A DNA stretch of 64,000 nt, from contig JAIXYN010000025.1 in NCBI GenBank assembly GCA_027490195.1, positions 1-64,000 on the forward strand, in the 5' to 3' direction. Under the pieces are notes generated by a model that was not told the origin of the DNA, searched no databases, and worked only from the letters and a program-made list of their open reading frames with translations. A program made the position numbers and the translations under genes. Origin of the DNA: Verrucomicrobiaceae bacterium. GTDB lineage: Bacteria > Verrucomicrobiota > Verrucomicrobiia > Verrucomicrobiales > Verrucomicrobiaceae. Positions 17,261 through 26,281 of this stretch are shown piece by piece; the first letter of the stretch is position 1, and every line of letters begins with the position of its first letter.

Positions 17261-18135
17261 AAATGCGGTGCTGAGACCGTGCCCTCTTCAATTTCCTGAC
17301 GCTTTTTGCGCACGATGCCGTCGGCGATGTCCGTGACCATTTCCTCCAGCAGAAGGCGGAGATGGCTGCCTGGGCGGTAATCGGCGGGGGCGATGTGTTT
17401 GACGCGGTCGGCGAGGCCAGTGAGCTGGTAGCATTTGCGGAAGCTGCTGCGGCTGGCTTCGTCAGGATTGTAAACCGCCACCGCATGGCCGCCATAGCGC
17501 TTCATGAGTGTGAAGCACGGGACGTCTGTCGGACCGTCTCCCACATAGATCATGTGCTGGAAGGGGATGGGGCGCAGTTCCGGGGCCATGTGATCGTTCA
17601 CATCTTCGTGAGGTTCCAGCATGCCTTTGTTGATGCGGAAGATGTACTGCGTCTTGGTGGTGTGGCTGATCACGCGTTTGGGGAAGGTGATGCGGCCGTT
17701 TTTATCCTCGCCGAACTCGCAGCCGAAGATGCGTTTCACAAACGGTGCCAGCGCCGAGCCGTCCAGCAGGGCTTTCAGGCCGCTGGAGATGATGTAATGC
17801 TCGATTTTCACCCCGAGCAGACGGTGCTGGTCGTTCAGTGCTTTGTTCAGTTCGTTGAAAAGCTCCGGCACGCCTTTGAAAAAGTTCAACTTTGCACCGA
17901 GTTTCTGCAAGTCCTCGTTCGTTGGCCGGTCCATGTCGAGGTAGTCCAGCATGCATTTCAGGTAGGCCAACTCACCGTCGTAGCCCTCCTGATTCACGAG
18001 TTCACGGCTGCGCTTCCAGAACTGCTCCGGATTGATGCCGAAGTGTGGGAAGAGGGTTTCATCCTGCATGTACGTCGGACTGAGCGTCTGATCGTAATCA
18101 TAGATGATGCCGATGGTGGTCTGCTGGGATGCCAT
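17257..18135 (-). CDS. HAD family hydrolase
   Basis: This 292-residue protein has a HAD-like motif I (IIYDYDQTLSPTYM; note Tyr between the two Asp), motif II IISSGLKALL, a Lys-containing region and motif III MIYVGDGPTDVPCF. A cap domain fills residues 25-110. It resembles predicted phosphatases of the phosphoserine-phosphatase-like group; the substrate is unknown. It is the last gene of a minus-strand run beginning with the MidA-like methyltransferase, but a 93-bp gap with a palindromic element separates it from the gene before. It converges with the epimerase gene. Confidence 0.85.
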   Translation of the reverse strand: MASQQTTIGIIYDYDQTLSPTYMQDETLFPHFGINPEQFWKRSRELVNQEGYDGELAYLKCMLDYLDMDRPTNEDLQKLGAKLNFFKGVPELFNELNKALNDQHRLLGVKIEHYIISSGLKALLDGSALAPFVKRIFGCEFGEDKNGRITFPKRVISHTTKTQYIFRINKGMLEPHEDVNDHMAPELRPIPFQHMIYVGDGPTDVPCFTLMKRYGGHAVAVYNPDEASRSSFRKCYQLTGLADRVKHIAPADYRPGSHLRLLLEEMVTDIADGIVRKKRQEIEEGTVSAPHF

Positions 18136-18147
18136 GTTGGGGCGGGG

Positions 18148-18217
18148 GAAGTTGACGGTGGTTTACAGTTGTTGACGATGGTTGACAGTGGTTTGGGAAA
18201 CAACCGTCAACAACTTC
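18148..18217. repeat. Imperfect 70-bp palindrome built of GTTGAC units
   Basis: GAAGTTGACGGTGGTTT on the left is mirrored by AAACAACCGTCAACAACTTC on the right, differing by an inserted GTT. Further direct GTTGAC copies lie at 18151, 18171 and 18181. It sits between two minus-strand genes and could be a transcript hairpin, a protein-binding site or a small repeat element. Confidence 0.5.
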
Positions 18218-18228
18218 AATCACCCTGC

Positions 18229-19107
18229 TCAGACGAGCGCTTTGAAAGCGCCGGAGAGTGTAGGGTACGTAAAACCGTAGCCCATCTGCGTGGCAACGCC
18301 AGGAATCACGCGCTGCCCGCCAAGCAGCATTTCGCCCGCCATGCCGCGCAGCAGGAGTTTGAGGGCGAAGGCAGGTGCATGAAAGAAGGCGGGGCGATGC
18401 AGGGCTGCTGCCAGCTTGTGCGTGAACTCGGCATTCGTGACCGGTTCTGGCGCGCATAGATTCAGCGGGCCTCTCACGGTTTCGGTGGTGATGGCCTGAA
18501 GGAGAATCTGAACTGCATCGTCGATGTGTATCCAGGACATCCATTGCCGCCCTGATCCCAGCCTGCCGCCGAGGCCGCAGGCAAACACACGCCGCAGCAG
18601 TGGAAACGCCCCACCATCGCGGCCCAGCACCATGCCAGTACGAGAAGTGATGACGCGAATGCCGAGTGCTTCTGCCCGGTGCGCCGCCGCTTCCCAGCCT
18701 GCGCAGACATCTGCCAGAAAGCCTTCGCCACGCGGCGATGTTTCGTCCACGGCATCAGCGCCTCTATTGCCATAAAATCCGGCCCCGGAGGCGCAGACCA
18801 GCACCTTGGGCCGGTTTTCTGCTTTCCAGGTGTTCAGATGCGCGACCAGGGACTCGGTGAAATCCACGCGGCTTTTCCAGATGCGATCACGTTTGTCCCG
18901 TGTCCAGAGGCCCATCAGTGATTCGCCTGAGAGATGTACCAGTGCATCCAGCGGCGTCTCAGGAAGCGCATGGGGTGCCTGTTTTGGCTGCGTCAGGCCC
19001 GAACTTGGCCTGCGTGAATAGGCGATGACCTCGTGGCCTCGGTCGGTTGCATAGTCTTTGAGGTGTCTGCCGATGAAGCCCGTCGCTCCTGTGATGCCGA
19101 TGCGCAT
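18229..19107 (-). CDS. TIGR01777-family NAD(P)-dependent epimerase (YfcH-like)
   Basis: This 292-residue protein belongs to the TIGR01777 oxidoreductase group. It has N-terminal Rossmann motif GITGATGFIGRHL, YSRRP after the second strand, HLSGESL, ASGAGFYGNRG, RTGMVLGRDGG and SWIHIDDAV. The C-terminal domain (LNLCAPEPVTNAEF, PAFFHAPAFALKLLLRG) is typical. The reaction is unknown for the family. It follows the SOUL lipoprotein gene by 5 bp, so the two are probably co-transcribed with the MidA-like gene. Confidence 0.93.
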   Translation of the reverse strand: MRIGITGATGFIGRHLKDYATDRGHEVIAYSRRPSSGLTQPKQAPHALPETPLDALVHLSGESLMGLWTRDKRDRIWKSRVDFTESLVAHLNTWKAENRPKVLVCASGAGFYGNRGADAVDETSPRGEGFLADVCAGWEAAAHRAEALGIRVITSRTGMVLGRDGGAFPLLRRVFACGLGGRLGSGRQWMSWIHIDDAVQILLQAITTETVRGPLNLCAPEPVTNAEFTHKLAAALHRPAFFHAPAFALKLLLRGMAGEMLLGGQRVIPGVATQMGYGFTYPTLSGAFKALV

Positions 19108-19112
19108 GAGAA

Positions 19113-19673
19113 TTACTGAGGAGGAATGGGAATCAGAACTTCATTGCGGCGCATGAAGCCCGGTGTCCACGGCGGATCGTAGTAGGCGCTGAAGGGGGCG
19201 CCAGTCTCCTGAAGCTTGTTCTGCTGCATCCAAGCTTTCAGCTTCGCGAGAGCCTGCAGTTCCAGGTCCTTGGTTTGGGAACCGCTGAAGCGATGCACGG
19301 CGACTCGTCGCGCTTTCATGGTGTCCACGGTCACCTGGGCAGAGGCAGGGGCGGGCGTGTCTTTCTTGTGCTTTTCCGGCACTACGAATGCCATTTTCCC
19401 ATCCACCATGAAGACCGGTGTCGTCATGGAGATCTTCTCTTTGGCTGCATTTCCGCCTTCGATGTAGCGGAACAACCGCATGAAGCTGGAATTGTCCGCG
19501 TCACGAGAAGTGGTGGCGATTTTGAGCTCGGGATACTCGCGAATCTCAAAGGCACCGTCCGTGTGGATGACCTTGTAAGGAGCCGTTTCGTAGCCCGAAC
19601 GCGATGTGGCGCAGGCGGCGATGCCGATGGCGCTGACAAGCAGGCCGCTGATGAGTGTGAGCAACTTTTTCAT
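19113..19673 (-). CDS. SOUL family heme-binding-like lipoprotein
   Basis: This 186-residue protein starts with a lipoprotein signal (MKKLLTLISGLLVSAIGIAAC; Cys in the lipobox) and then a SOUL/HBP domain: YETAPYKVIHTDGAFEIREY, ISMTTPVFM, a basic AVHRFSG segment and C-terminal YYDPPWTPGFMRRNEVLIP. SOUL proteins bind heme or related tetrapyrroles in some lineages; binding here is not shown. The ATG at 19673 is chosen because it opens the signal peptide. It lies 23 bp after the MidA-like gene and 5 bp before the TIGR01777 gene. Confidence 0.92.
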   Translation of the reverse strand: MKKLLTLISGLLVSAIGIAACATSRSGYETAPYKVIHTDGAFEIREYPELKIATTSRDADNSSFMRLFRYIEGGNAAKEKISMTTPVFMVDGKMAFVVPEKHKKDTPAPASAQVTVDTMKARRVAVHRFSGSQTKDLELQALAKLKAWMQQNKLQETGAPFSAYYDPPWTPGFMRRNEVLIPIPPQ

Positions 19674-19696
19674 GCCCGAAATACGCGTGCTCTGGA

Positions 19697-20758
19697 TCAA
19701 AGGGCTGACTTTTCCAAAATGAGGCAGCGAAACGAGCGACCCATCAAGGCTGGATGCGTGAGAGAATTGAACTGGCGCATCGTGGCGGCGTCAGGAGGGC
19801 TGCCTTCGAGGCTTTGAATCCATTTCATCGCCATGCGGCCCAGCAAGCGGCCTTGCAGGTCGTATTCGCGCTGGTTGAGACCATGACGTTCGGCTTCACC
19901 AATGAGGCGTGTGAAATTGATGTGCGTGGTCAGGTCGCATTCACCGAGGTCAGCCAGCACTTGGCCGTCCATCTGGTGCTGCTTGTAACGGCGGATGGTG
20001 CCATCGGCGCGGGAGTCGGCGTGGAATTCCTCCTCATCGAGACCGTAGTCGGCGATGAAGATTGTGCCGCGAAATGCGGCCTGCGCCAGGGCACGAATCC
20101 ACGCGAGCATGGCCAGGTTGATTTCGAGGGTGTGGCCGATTTCGAGGTCGTGAGGCAGGTGTTTGACCTCTGATTCGAGCTCCACGCATGAGTAGTCGCC
20201 GGGAATGAAGCGGAAGGCCTCGGAGCCGTCGGCTTCGACGAACAATTCCTCCCAGCGCTCGCCGTTCCAGCGGACGAGATGTACCGGGAAGGCGTCCGGC
20301 AGCTCGTTGCAGAGGAAAAATCCGTGTTTGGGGCTGGTTTTGAGTGAGGCGAGGCTTTCCACCCATTCAACCCGGTTGCCGAGGCGTTTGAATTGGGCTT
20401 CACGAAATTTAGGGTTTGGCTCCACGATGAGGTAGCGCAGGGGGCTGCCGTCCAGAGCGCTTAGGACATCTTCAGCGAGCTGGCCGTCGTGGGCACCCTG
20501 TTCGATGAGCGTGAAATTTTCGGGTTCGCCCTGCGCCTGCCATTCCTGCAAAGCGTAGAGGGCCAGGAGCTTGCCAAAGAGCGGGCCGACGCTGACGCTG
20601 GTGAAAAAATCGCCCTGACGGCCGATTTTGCGCGGGCCTGCACCATAATAACCATGATCTGGATGATAAAGCGCCAGATCCATGACCTGTGCAAAAGGCA
20701 GACGGCCGGATGGAGAGGCGGCGAGCTTTTCTCGCAGAATCAGGGGAAGGGAAGACAT
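19697..20758 (-). CDS. SAM-dependent methyltransferase, MidA/NDUFAF7-like (COG1565)
   Basis: This 353-residue protein has the COG1565 hallmarks: N-terminal MDLALYHPDHGYYG, GDFFTSVSVGPLFGKLLA, the SAM-binding region IEQGAHDGQLAEDVL, FLCNELPDAFPVHLV and FIADYGLDEEEF. NDUFAF7/MidA methylates an arginine of a complex I subunit in mitochondria; the bacterial role is uncertain. The start is ATG 20758 (MSSLPLILREKL). It is divergent from the PBP gene by 72 bp and leads the minus-strand run with the SOUL and TIGR01777 genes. Confidence 0.9.
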   Translation of the reverse strand: MSSLPLILREKLAASPSGRLPFAQVMDLALYHPDHGYYGAGPRKIGRQGDFFTSVSVGPLFGKLLALYALQEWQAQGEPENFTLIEQGAHDGQLAEDVLSALDGSPLRYLIVEPNPKFREAQFKRLGNRVEWVESLASLKTSPKHGFFLCNELPDAFPVHLVRWNGERWEELFVEADGSEAFRFIPGDYSCVELESEVKHLPHDLEIGHTLEINLAMLAWIRALAQAAFRGTIFIADYGLDEEEFHADSRADGTIRRYKQHQMDGQVLADLGECDLTTHINFTRLIGEAERHGLNQREYDLQGRLLGRMAMKWIQSLEGSPPDAATMRQFNSLTHPALMGRSFRCLILEKSAL

Positions 20759-20830
20759 TCGATGCACGGGAAAGAACTGGCGCGGATTGTGAAGGGCGGG
20801 TAGTTTTACCACCCTACTTTCTTCCAAGCC

Positions 20831-23347
20831 ATGTTCCGTGATGATCCCGATACCAAGCCTGTACGCAACTGGCGTGGCGAAGCCGGCCTAAAACTGCCGT
20901 TCTACCGCCGTGGCTGGTTCAGTGCGCTCGTGGCCTTTGCCCTGCTCTGCGTTGTATCAGCCTTTGGCGTTTACAGCGTGATCGTGGCACCGCTGCGGCG
21001 GGATGCGGAGAAGTTTGACCTGGAGGAACTCAAGAAGCTGGAGTCCGCGAGCATCATTTTTGACCGCGATGGGGATGAGATGGCGCGCCTCTATGTGCTG
21101 AACCGTACACCGGTGCCAGTCACGGATGTGCCGCAGCATTTGATCGACGCCTTGGTGGCGCAGGAGGATTCACGATTCTTCAAGCATGACGGGGTCGATT
21201 ACATCGGGCTAGGGCGTGCGGTGAAGGAAAACATCGTGGCCCGCGAGGTCACTCAGGGGGCGAGTACGATCACGCAGCAGCTTGCCCGGCAGACGTTCAA
21301 GCTGCTGGAACGCAGCTACAAGCGCAAGATTTTGGAGGCATTCATCGCCCAGCGAATCGAGAAACATTTTTCAAAGCCGGAGATTCTAGAGCTCTACCTC
21401 AACCGCATTTTCTTCGGGGTGAATTTCTACGGGGTGCAGGCGGCGGCGCGCGGGTACTTTGGCAAGGATGTCAAAGAGCTGAGCATCGAGGAATCGGCGA
21501 CGATTGTCGGACTGATCAAGAGTCCGAACAACATTCAGCCGATCAAGCACCCGCAGCGTGCCATGAAGGAGCGTAATTATGTGCTCGAACGCATGTCCAT
21601 CGAAGGCACGTTGACGAAGGAGGAAGCCGCAAAGCTCAAGAAAAGGCCGCTGATTACTGCACCTCAGAGCACCGACCCGCGTCTGAGCTATGTCTTTGAC
21701 GCTGTGCGACGTGAGGTCGTGGATCTGGTGGGGGAGGAGCGGGCTTCCATCGGGGGCTTCCGCATCTACACGAGCATTGATCAAGATCTGCAAAAAGCCA
21801 CCGAGGAGGCTGTCAGCAAGCGCATGGCCGAGGTCGAAAAGCGCCCGGGCTACGAGCACCAGACCTTCGCGCAGTTCCGCGCCATCATGACCGACTATCG
21901 TGCGCGTTTGAAGCGTGGTGAAATTGATCCAGCCACCCCCAAGCCGCTACCGGAGTACCTGCAGGCAGCCGCCTTGATGATCGACAACAAGGACGGTAGT
22001 ATTTTGGCGATGGTCGGTGGTCGTGATTTTGGTGACAGCCAGTTCAACCGCGCCACGGATGGCGTGCGTCCGGCCGGCACCGCTTTCACTCCTTTGGTGT
22101 ATGCCGCCGCGTTCAGCAGCCCGGGACTTTATCCTGGAACCAAGGTGGATGATGCGCCACTGGACAACCGCCGCGTGATGATCGGGGGGCTGACCGGCAT
22201 TCTGGGCGAGTGGGGTGCGGAAGTGGACAATCCCAAATGGACGCAAGCACCCATGAGTTCGCGTGAGGCTCTTGTACAGGGACGCAACTCCGCGACTGTC
22301 CGCCTGGGCGAACGTGTTGGGGTGCCGATGGTCAAACAGGTGGCGCAGAAGGCGGGCATTACTTCTGAAATGCGCGACTACCCTTCCACCTTTCTTGGGG
22401 CCAGCGAGGTGCGCCTCAGCGAGATGTGCCTGGCCTATTCCAATTTTCCCACCCTGGGCACACGCCCGCAGAAGCTGAACCTTATTCAGCGCATTACGGA
22501 CAACAACGACAAGGCGGTGTTTCAAATCTCCGAGGCGGCGCTGCGCAGCGTGCAGAGTATGGACCCCATCGCCGCTTATCAGACGCACACCTGCCTCGTA
22601 GATGCCCTGCATCGCGGCACCGGCAGCCCTGCGGTGAGTGATTACAAGCTCGGCGAGTTTGAGGCCGGGGGCAAAAGCGGCACGCATTACGAATTCAAGG
22701 ATCTCTGGTTCCTGGGGTACACCTCTGGCGTCACCTGCGGGGTGTGGGCCGGCTTTGACAAACAGAAGACCCTTTATCCTGGGGCGTTCTCCAACCGAAT
22801 AGTGCTCCCAGTATGGGTGGATATGGTCAATGCCAGCGCCACGCGCTACGTTCCGAAGGAAGTCGAGCCGCCGCAAACGGCGGAGCGGGTGGAAATGTGC
22901 CAGCGCAGCGGCATGCGCGCCACCGACTACTGCTACGAGAAAATCAAGGGGCCTGATGGCCGTGAAAAATCCGTGCGTTCGACCTACTTTGAGTACCTGC
23001 GCTCCGGCACGCCGCTGGAGGGCTTCTGCAATCTGCACACGGGCGAAGGTCTGCCTGTGGAGATCAAGCAGTTCGGCTATCAAAACCCCGCCAGCGGTTT
23101 CGGCTCCGCCCCACTCGTTGCTGCGTCCAACCGCTGGGTCCACATCGACCCTGTGCGCATGAAGGCGCTGACCGTCATCGGTGAAGACCCCTACAATTCC
23201 GAGCAGGCCGTGCCCCGCGCCAGCCCCGTCAATGACGATGGCACGCCGATCCGTAAAGCCATCCCCGTCGATGCTGTGGACACCCCTGATGAAGAAGGTC
23301 CTAAGCTCAAGCTTGCCCCTCCGCCGGCGATGAAGATCGAGCTGTGA
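20831..23347 (+). CDS. Class A penicillin-binding protein with degenerate transpeptidase domain
   Basis: This 838-residue membrane protein makes glycan strands in the periplasm. One N-terminal span (about 30-52) precedes a glycosyltransferase 51 domain with catalytic Glu in VAQEDSRFFKHDG, then GASTITQQLARQ and LELYLNRIFFG. The transpeptidase domain (from about 300) keeps its frame and KSGT (22673-22684). However, the SxxK position reads TAFT (22079-22090), so the nucleophile Ser and Lys are Thr and Thr, and the SxN motif reads GRN (22280-22288). I expect transglycosylase activity only. There is no frameshift. It stands alone, divergent from the MidA-like gene. Confidence 0.92.
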   Translation: MFRDDPDTKPVRNWRGEAGLKLPFYRRGWFSALVAFALLCVVSAFGVYSVIVAPLRRDAEKFDLEELKKLESASIIFDRDGDEMARLYVLNRTPVPVTDVPQHLIDALVAQEDSRFFKHDGVDYIGLGRAVKENIVAREVTQGASTITQQLARQTFKLLERSYKRKILEAFIAQRIEKHFSKPEILELYLNRIFFGVNFYGVQAAARGYFGKDVKELSIEESATIVGLIKSPNNIQPIKHPQRAMKERNYVLERMSIEGTLTKEEAAKLKKRPLITAPQSTDPRLSYVFDAVRREVVDLVGEERASIGGFRIYTSIDQDLQKATEEAVSKRMAEVEKRPGYEHQTFAQFRAIMTDYRARLKRGEIDPATPKPLPEYLQAAALMIDNKDGSILAMVGGRDFGDSQFNRATDGVRPAGTAFTPLVYAAAFSSPGLYPGTKVDDAPLDNRRVMIGGLTGILGEWGAEVDNPKWTQAPMSSREALVQGRNSATVRLGERVGVPMVKQVAQKAGITSEMRDYPSTFLGASEVRLSEMCLAYSNFPTLGTRPQKLNLIQRITDNNDKAVFQISEAALRSVQSMDPIAAYQTHTCLVDALHRGTGSPAVSDYKLGEFEAGGKSGTHYEFKDLWFLGYTSGVTCGVWAGFDKQKTLYPGAFSNRIVLPVWVDMVNASATRYVPKEVEPPQTAERVEMCQRSGMRATDYCYEKIKGPDGREKSVRSTYFEYLRSGTPLEGFCNLHTGEGLPVEIKQFGYQNPASGFGSAPLVAASNRWVHIDPVRMKALTVIGEDPYNSEQAVPRASPVNDDGTPIRKAIPVDAVDTPDEEGPKLKLAPPPAMKIEL

Positions 23348-23377
23348 GGCTGCTGAGGCAAAGACTGCTTTGGACGA

Positions 23378-24655
23378 TCACCTTAGCAGCATCTTCCCCT
23401 TTTCCGGGTCGAACTCCTTTTCCCATTTCGCGACAACCAAGGTGGCAAGGGTGTTGCCGATGAGATTGGTGATGGCGCGGGCTTCCGACATGAAGCGGTC
23501 GATGCCGACGAGCAGCGCGAGACCTGAGGTGGGGATGCCGGTGTCGATGGTCGATAAGGTCGCCACGAGCGTGATGAATCCCGCGCCGGTGACTCCTGCT
23601 GCACCCTTCGAGGTCAGCAGCAGAACCAGCAGGAGTACGAGCTGATGCCAGAGCGTCAGCGGGGTGTTCGTGGCCTGGGCGACGAACAACGCGGCCAGAG
23701 TGAGGTAAATGCAGGTGCCGTCGAGATTGAAGGAATAGCCGGAGGGGATGACCACGCCGACCACGGACTTGTCACAGCCCGCTTTTTCGAGCTTTTGCAT
23801 GAGCTGTGGCAGGGCGGTTTCCGAGGAGGATGTGCCGAGGACGAGGAGGAGTTCGTCCTTGATGAACACCAGCATCTTCCAGAGGCTGAAGCCGTTCCAA
23901 CGCGCGATGCCGCCTAGAACGACGAACACAAACAGAGCGCAGGTGAGATAGACACAGCCCAGCACCTTGGCCAGTTTGAGGAGCATGCCGGGGCCTTCCG
24001 AACCCACGGTGTAGGCCATGGCTGCGCAGGCCGCGACCGGGGCGACGCGGGTGATGATGGCGACCAATTTGAAAAACACCTCCGAGACGCTGTGCAGCAG
24101 GTCGAGCACCGGTTTCCCTTTCTCCCCCATCTGGCACAGCGCCACCGCGACCAGCAGTGCGAGAAACAAGGCTGGCAGCACGGATTCTTCCGTAAACGCG
24201 CCCACAAAGGTCTTCGGTACGATGTTCATCAAAAAGGCCTTGGTGCTGGTGTCGCCCGCCTTGGCCTGGTATTCGTCCAGTTTTGAGGCGTCCTTCGCGG
24301 TGGCATGAATCTCCACCCCGGCACCCGGTTCGAGCACGTTGGCCACCACGAGGCCGATGATCAGCGCCAGTGTGGTGACGAGTTCAAAATAGAGCAGGGC
24401 TTTCCAGCCCACGCGACCGACCCGCTTCAAATCCCCCATGCTGGCGATGCCGCAGACCACGGTGCAGAAGATAATCGGGGCGATGAGCATCTTGATCGCC
24501 TTGATGAAAACATCCGCCAGTGGCTTCAAGTCGGTGGCATCGAAGGCATGGCCAAAAATGACGATCGAATTCGTCGGGGGCCACAGCAAGCCGAGCAGTA
24601 CGCCCAGCACGATGCCGATGATCACCTGCACATAGAGAATTTTGAGCCATTTCAT
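23378..24655 (-). CDS. Dicarboxylate/amino acid:cation symporter (DAACS family)
   Basis: This 425-residue inner-membrane carrier is of the GltP/DctA type and imports dicarboxylates or acidic amino acids with H+ or Na+. Eight helices and two re-entrant loops are expected. The diagnostic stretches are present: GTSSSETALPQ (hairpin 1), SGYSFNLDGTCIYLTLA (TM7), LLTSKGAAGVTGAGFI (hairpin 2) and DRFMSEARAITNLIGN (TM8). An insert with AGVEIHATAKDASKL lies in the loop after TM3. The start is ATG 24655 (MKWLKILYVQ); upstream codons of the longer frame are not family sequence. It is divergent from leuC. Confidence 0.95.
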   Translation of the reverse strand: MKWLKILYVQVIIGIVLGVLLGLLWPPTNSIVIFGHAFDATDLKPLADVFIKAIKMLIAPIIFCTVVCGIASMGDLKRVGRVGWKALLYFELVTTLALIIGLVVANVLEPGAGVEIHATAKDASKLDEYQAKAGDTSTKAFLMNIVPKTFVGAFTEESVLPALFLALLVAVALCQMGEKGKPVLDLLHSVSEVFFKLVAIITRVAPVAACAAMAYTVGSEGPGMLLKLAKVLGCVYLTCALFVFVVLGGIARWNGFSLWKMLVFIKDELLLVLGTSSSETALPQLMQKLEKAGCDKSVVGVVIPSGYSFNLDGTCIYLTLAALFVAQATNTPLTLWHQLVLLLVLLLTSKGAAGVTGAGFITLVATLSTIDTGIPTSGLALLVGIDRFMSEARAITNLIGNTLATLVVAKWEKEFDPEKGKMLLR

Positions 24656-24762
24656 GGGCGCGGATGCTGGCAGGTCCGGTGGCAAAAGCCAAGAGGCTTT
24701 CTTGCACCCTCCGCCCACCGTGCTAGGCTCGCAGCCCTCCAAACCACCAATTCGCACGCAAC

Positions 24763-26178
24763 ATGGGCAAAACACTCTTCGAAAAAGTCTGGGACTCACA
24801 CGTCGTCGGCACTCTCGCCAATGGCCAGACACAGCTCCTCATCGACACGCATCTCGTGCATGAGGTCACCAGCCCGCAGGCTTTTGGGATGCTGCGTGAT
24901 TTGAACCTGAAGGTGGCCTACCCGCACCGGACCTTTGCGACCGTTGATCACATCGTGCCGACAGACAGCCAGGTCTCGCCGTTTTCCGATCCACTCGCCG
25001 AGGCGATGATCCAGGAGCTCAACAAAAATGCCAAGGACTTCGGCATCACCTATTTCAGCCTTTCCAGTGGCAAGCAGGGGATCGTGCACGTGGTCGGACC
25101 TGAGCAGGGGATCACCCAGCCCGGCACCACGATTGCTTGTGGTGACAGCCACACCGCGACGCACGGAGCTTTCGGAGCGATTGCCTTTGGCATCGGTACC
25201 ACGCAGGTGCGAGACATTCTCGCCACACAGACGATGGCACTGGGCAAGATGAAGGTCCGCCGCATCAATGTGGACGGCCAGCTGCGCCCGGGCGTTTACT
25301 CCAAGGATGTGATTCTACACATCATCCGCCTGCTGGGTGCGAACGGCGGCATCGGCTACGCCTATGAATACGGCGGCAGCCTGTTTGACGCGATGTCGAT
25401 GGAAGAGCGCATGACCGTCTGCAACATGAGCATCGAAGGCGGTGCGCGCTGCGGCTACGTCAATCCTGACGAAAAGACCTTCGAATACCTCAAAGGCCGT
25501 CCGTATTCGCCGCAGGGGGATGAATGGCTCGACACCGTCGAAAAATGGCGTGCCGTGGCTTCGGATGCTGACTGCGTTTATGATGATGTCATCAACATCA
25601 AGGCGGAAGACGTGCCACCGACGGTGACCTGGGGCACCAGTCCGGACCAAGCCATCTCCGTCACTGAAAACGTGCCGACTGCTGAAAGCGCCACGACCGA
25701 GCCCGGCCGCATCTCCATCCAGGACGCGCTCGATTACATGAAGCTGCCTGCTGGTCAGCCGATCAAAGGCACGAAGATCGACGTCGCCTTCATTGGTTCC
25801 TGCACCAACGGCCGTCTCAGCGACTTCCGCGAAGTGGCGAAGTTCATCAAAGGCCGCAAAGTCGCCGCCGGCGTCAAAGCCATCGCGGTTCCCGGTTCGC
25901 AGATCGTTGATGCGCTGGCCCGCCAGGAAGGCCTTCACGAGATCTTCAGTGAAGCCGGTTTCGAATGGCGCGGCGCAGGCTGCTCCATGTGCCTGGCGAT
26001 GAATCCCGACAAGCTTGTCGGCGATCAGCTCTGCGCGTCCTCTTCAAACCGCAACTTCAAAGGCCGTCAGGGCAGCACCACGGGGCGCACCGTCCTCATG
26101 AGCCCCGTCATGGTCGCAGCAGCGGCCCTCACCGGCAGCATCGCGGACGCGCGCGAGGTGTTCACCATCGCTGGCTGA
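24763..26178 (+). CDS. leuC: 3-Isopropylmalate dehydratase large subunit
   Basis: LeuC isomerises 2-isopropylmalate to 3-isopropylmalate in leucine synthesis using a [4Fe-4S] cluster and the small subunit LeuD. The 471 residues match the usual 465-475. Cluster ligands are visible in [13 protein letters not shown] and [26 protein letters not shown] and the N-terminal [12 protein letters not shown] are diagnostic. No leuD is adjacent: a strong terminator follows within 20 bp, so leuD must be elsewhere if the enzyme works. It is divergent from the DAACS symporter. Confidence 0.97.
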   Translation: MGKTLFEKVWDSHVVGTLANGQTQLLIDTHLVHEVTSPQAFGMLRDLNLKVAYPHRTFATVDHIVPTDSQVSPFSDPLAEAMIQELNKNAKDFGITYFSLSSGKQGIVHVVGPEQGITQPGTTIACGDSHTATHGAFGAIAFGIGTTQVRDILATQTMALGKMKVRRINVDGQLRPGVYSKDVILHIIRLLGANGGIGYAYEYGGSLFDAMSMEERMTVCNMSIEGGARCGYVNPDEKTFEYLKGRPYSPQGDEWLDTVEKWRAVASDADCVYDDVINIKAEDVPPTVTWGTSPDQAISVTENVPTAESATTEPGRISIQDALDYMKLPAGQPIKGTKIDVAFIGSCTNGRLSDFREVAKFIKGRKVAAGVKAIAVPGSQIVDALARQEGLHEIFSEAGFEWRGAGCSMCLAMNPDKLVGDQLCASSSNRNFKGRQGSTTGRTVLMSPVMVAAAALTGSIADAREVFTIAG

Positions 26179-26197
26179 TCCCGGTTCAGGTTCTTCC

Positions 26198-26232
26198 AAA
26201 AAGGCGCGGGTCGTGAGACCCGCGCCTTTTTG
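26198..26232 (+). terminator. Intrinsic terminator after leuC
   Basis: Long perfect stem AAAAAGGCGCGGGTC / GACCCGCGCCTTTTT with loop GTGA. It is nearly symmetrical but fits leuC, which stops 20 bp upstream. Confidence 0.95.
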
Positions 26233-26281
26233 TTAAATTCGTGAATCCATCCTCATTCACAAGACGGACAGAGTTAGATCC

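Noticed and set aside
24665-24762. T-box or leucine attenuator upstream of leuC
   Set aside because: The leader is about 100 bp, with no Leu-codon run or conserved T-box sequence visible.
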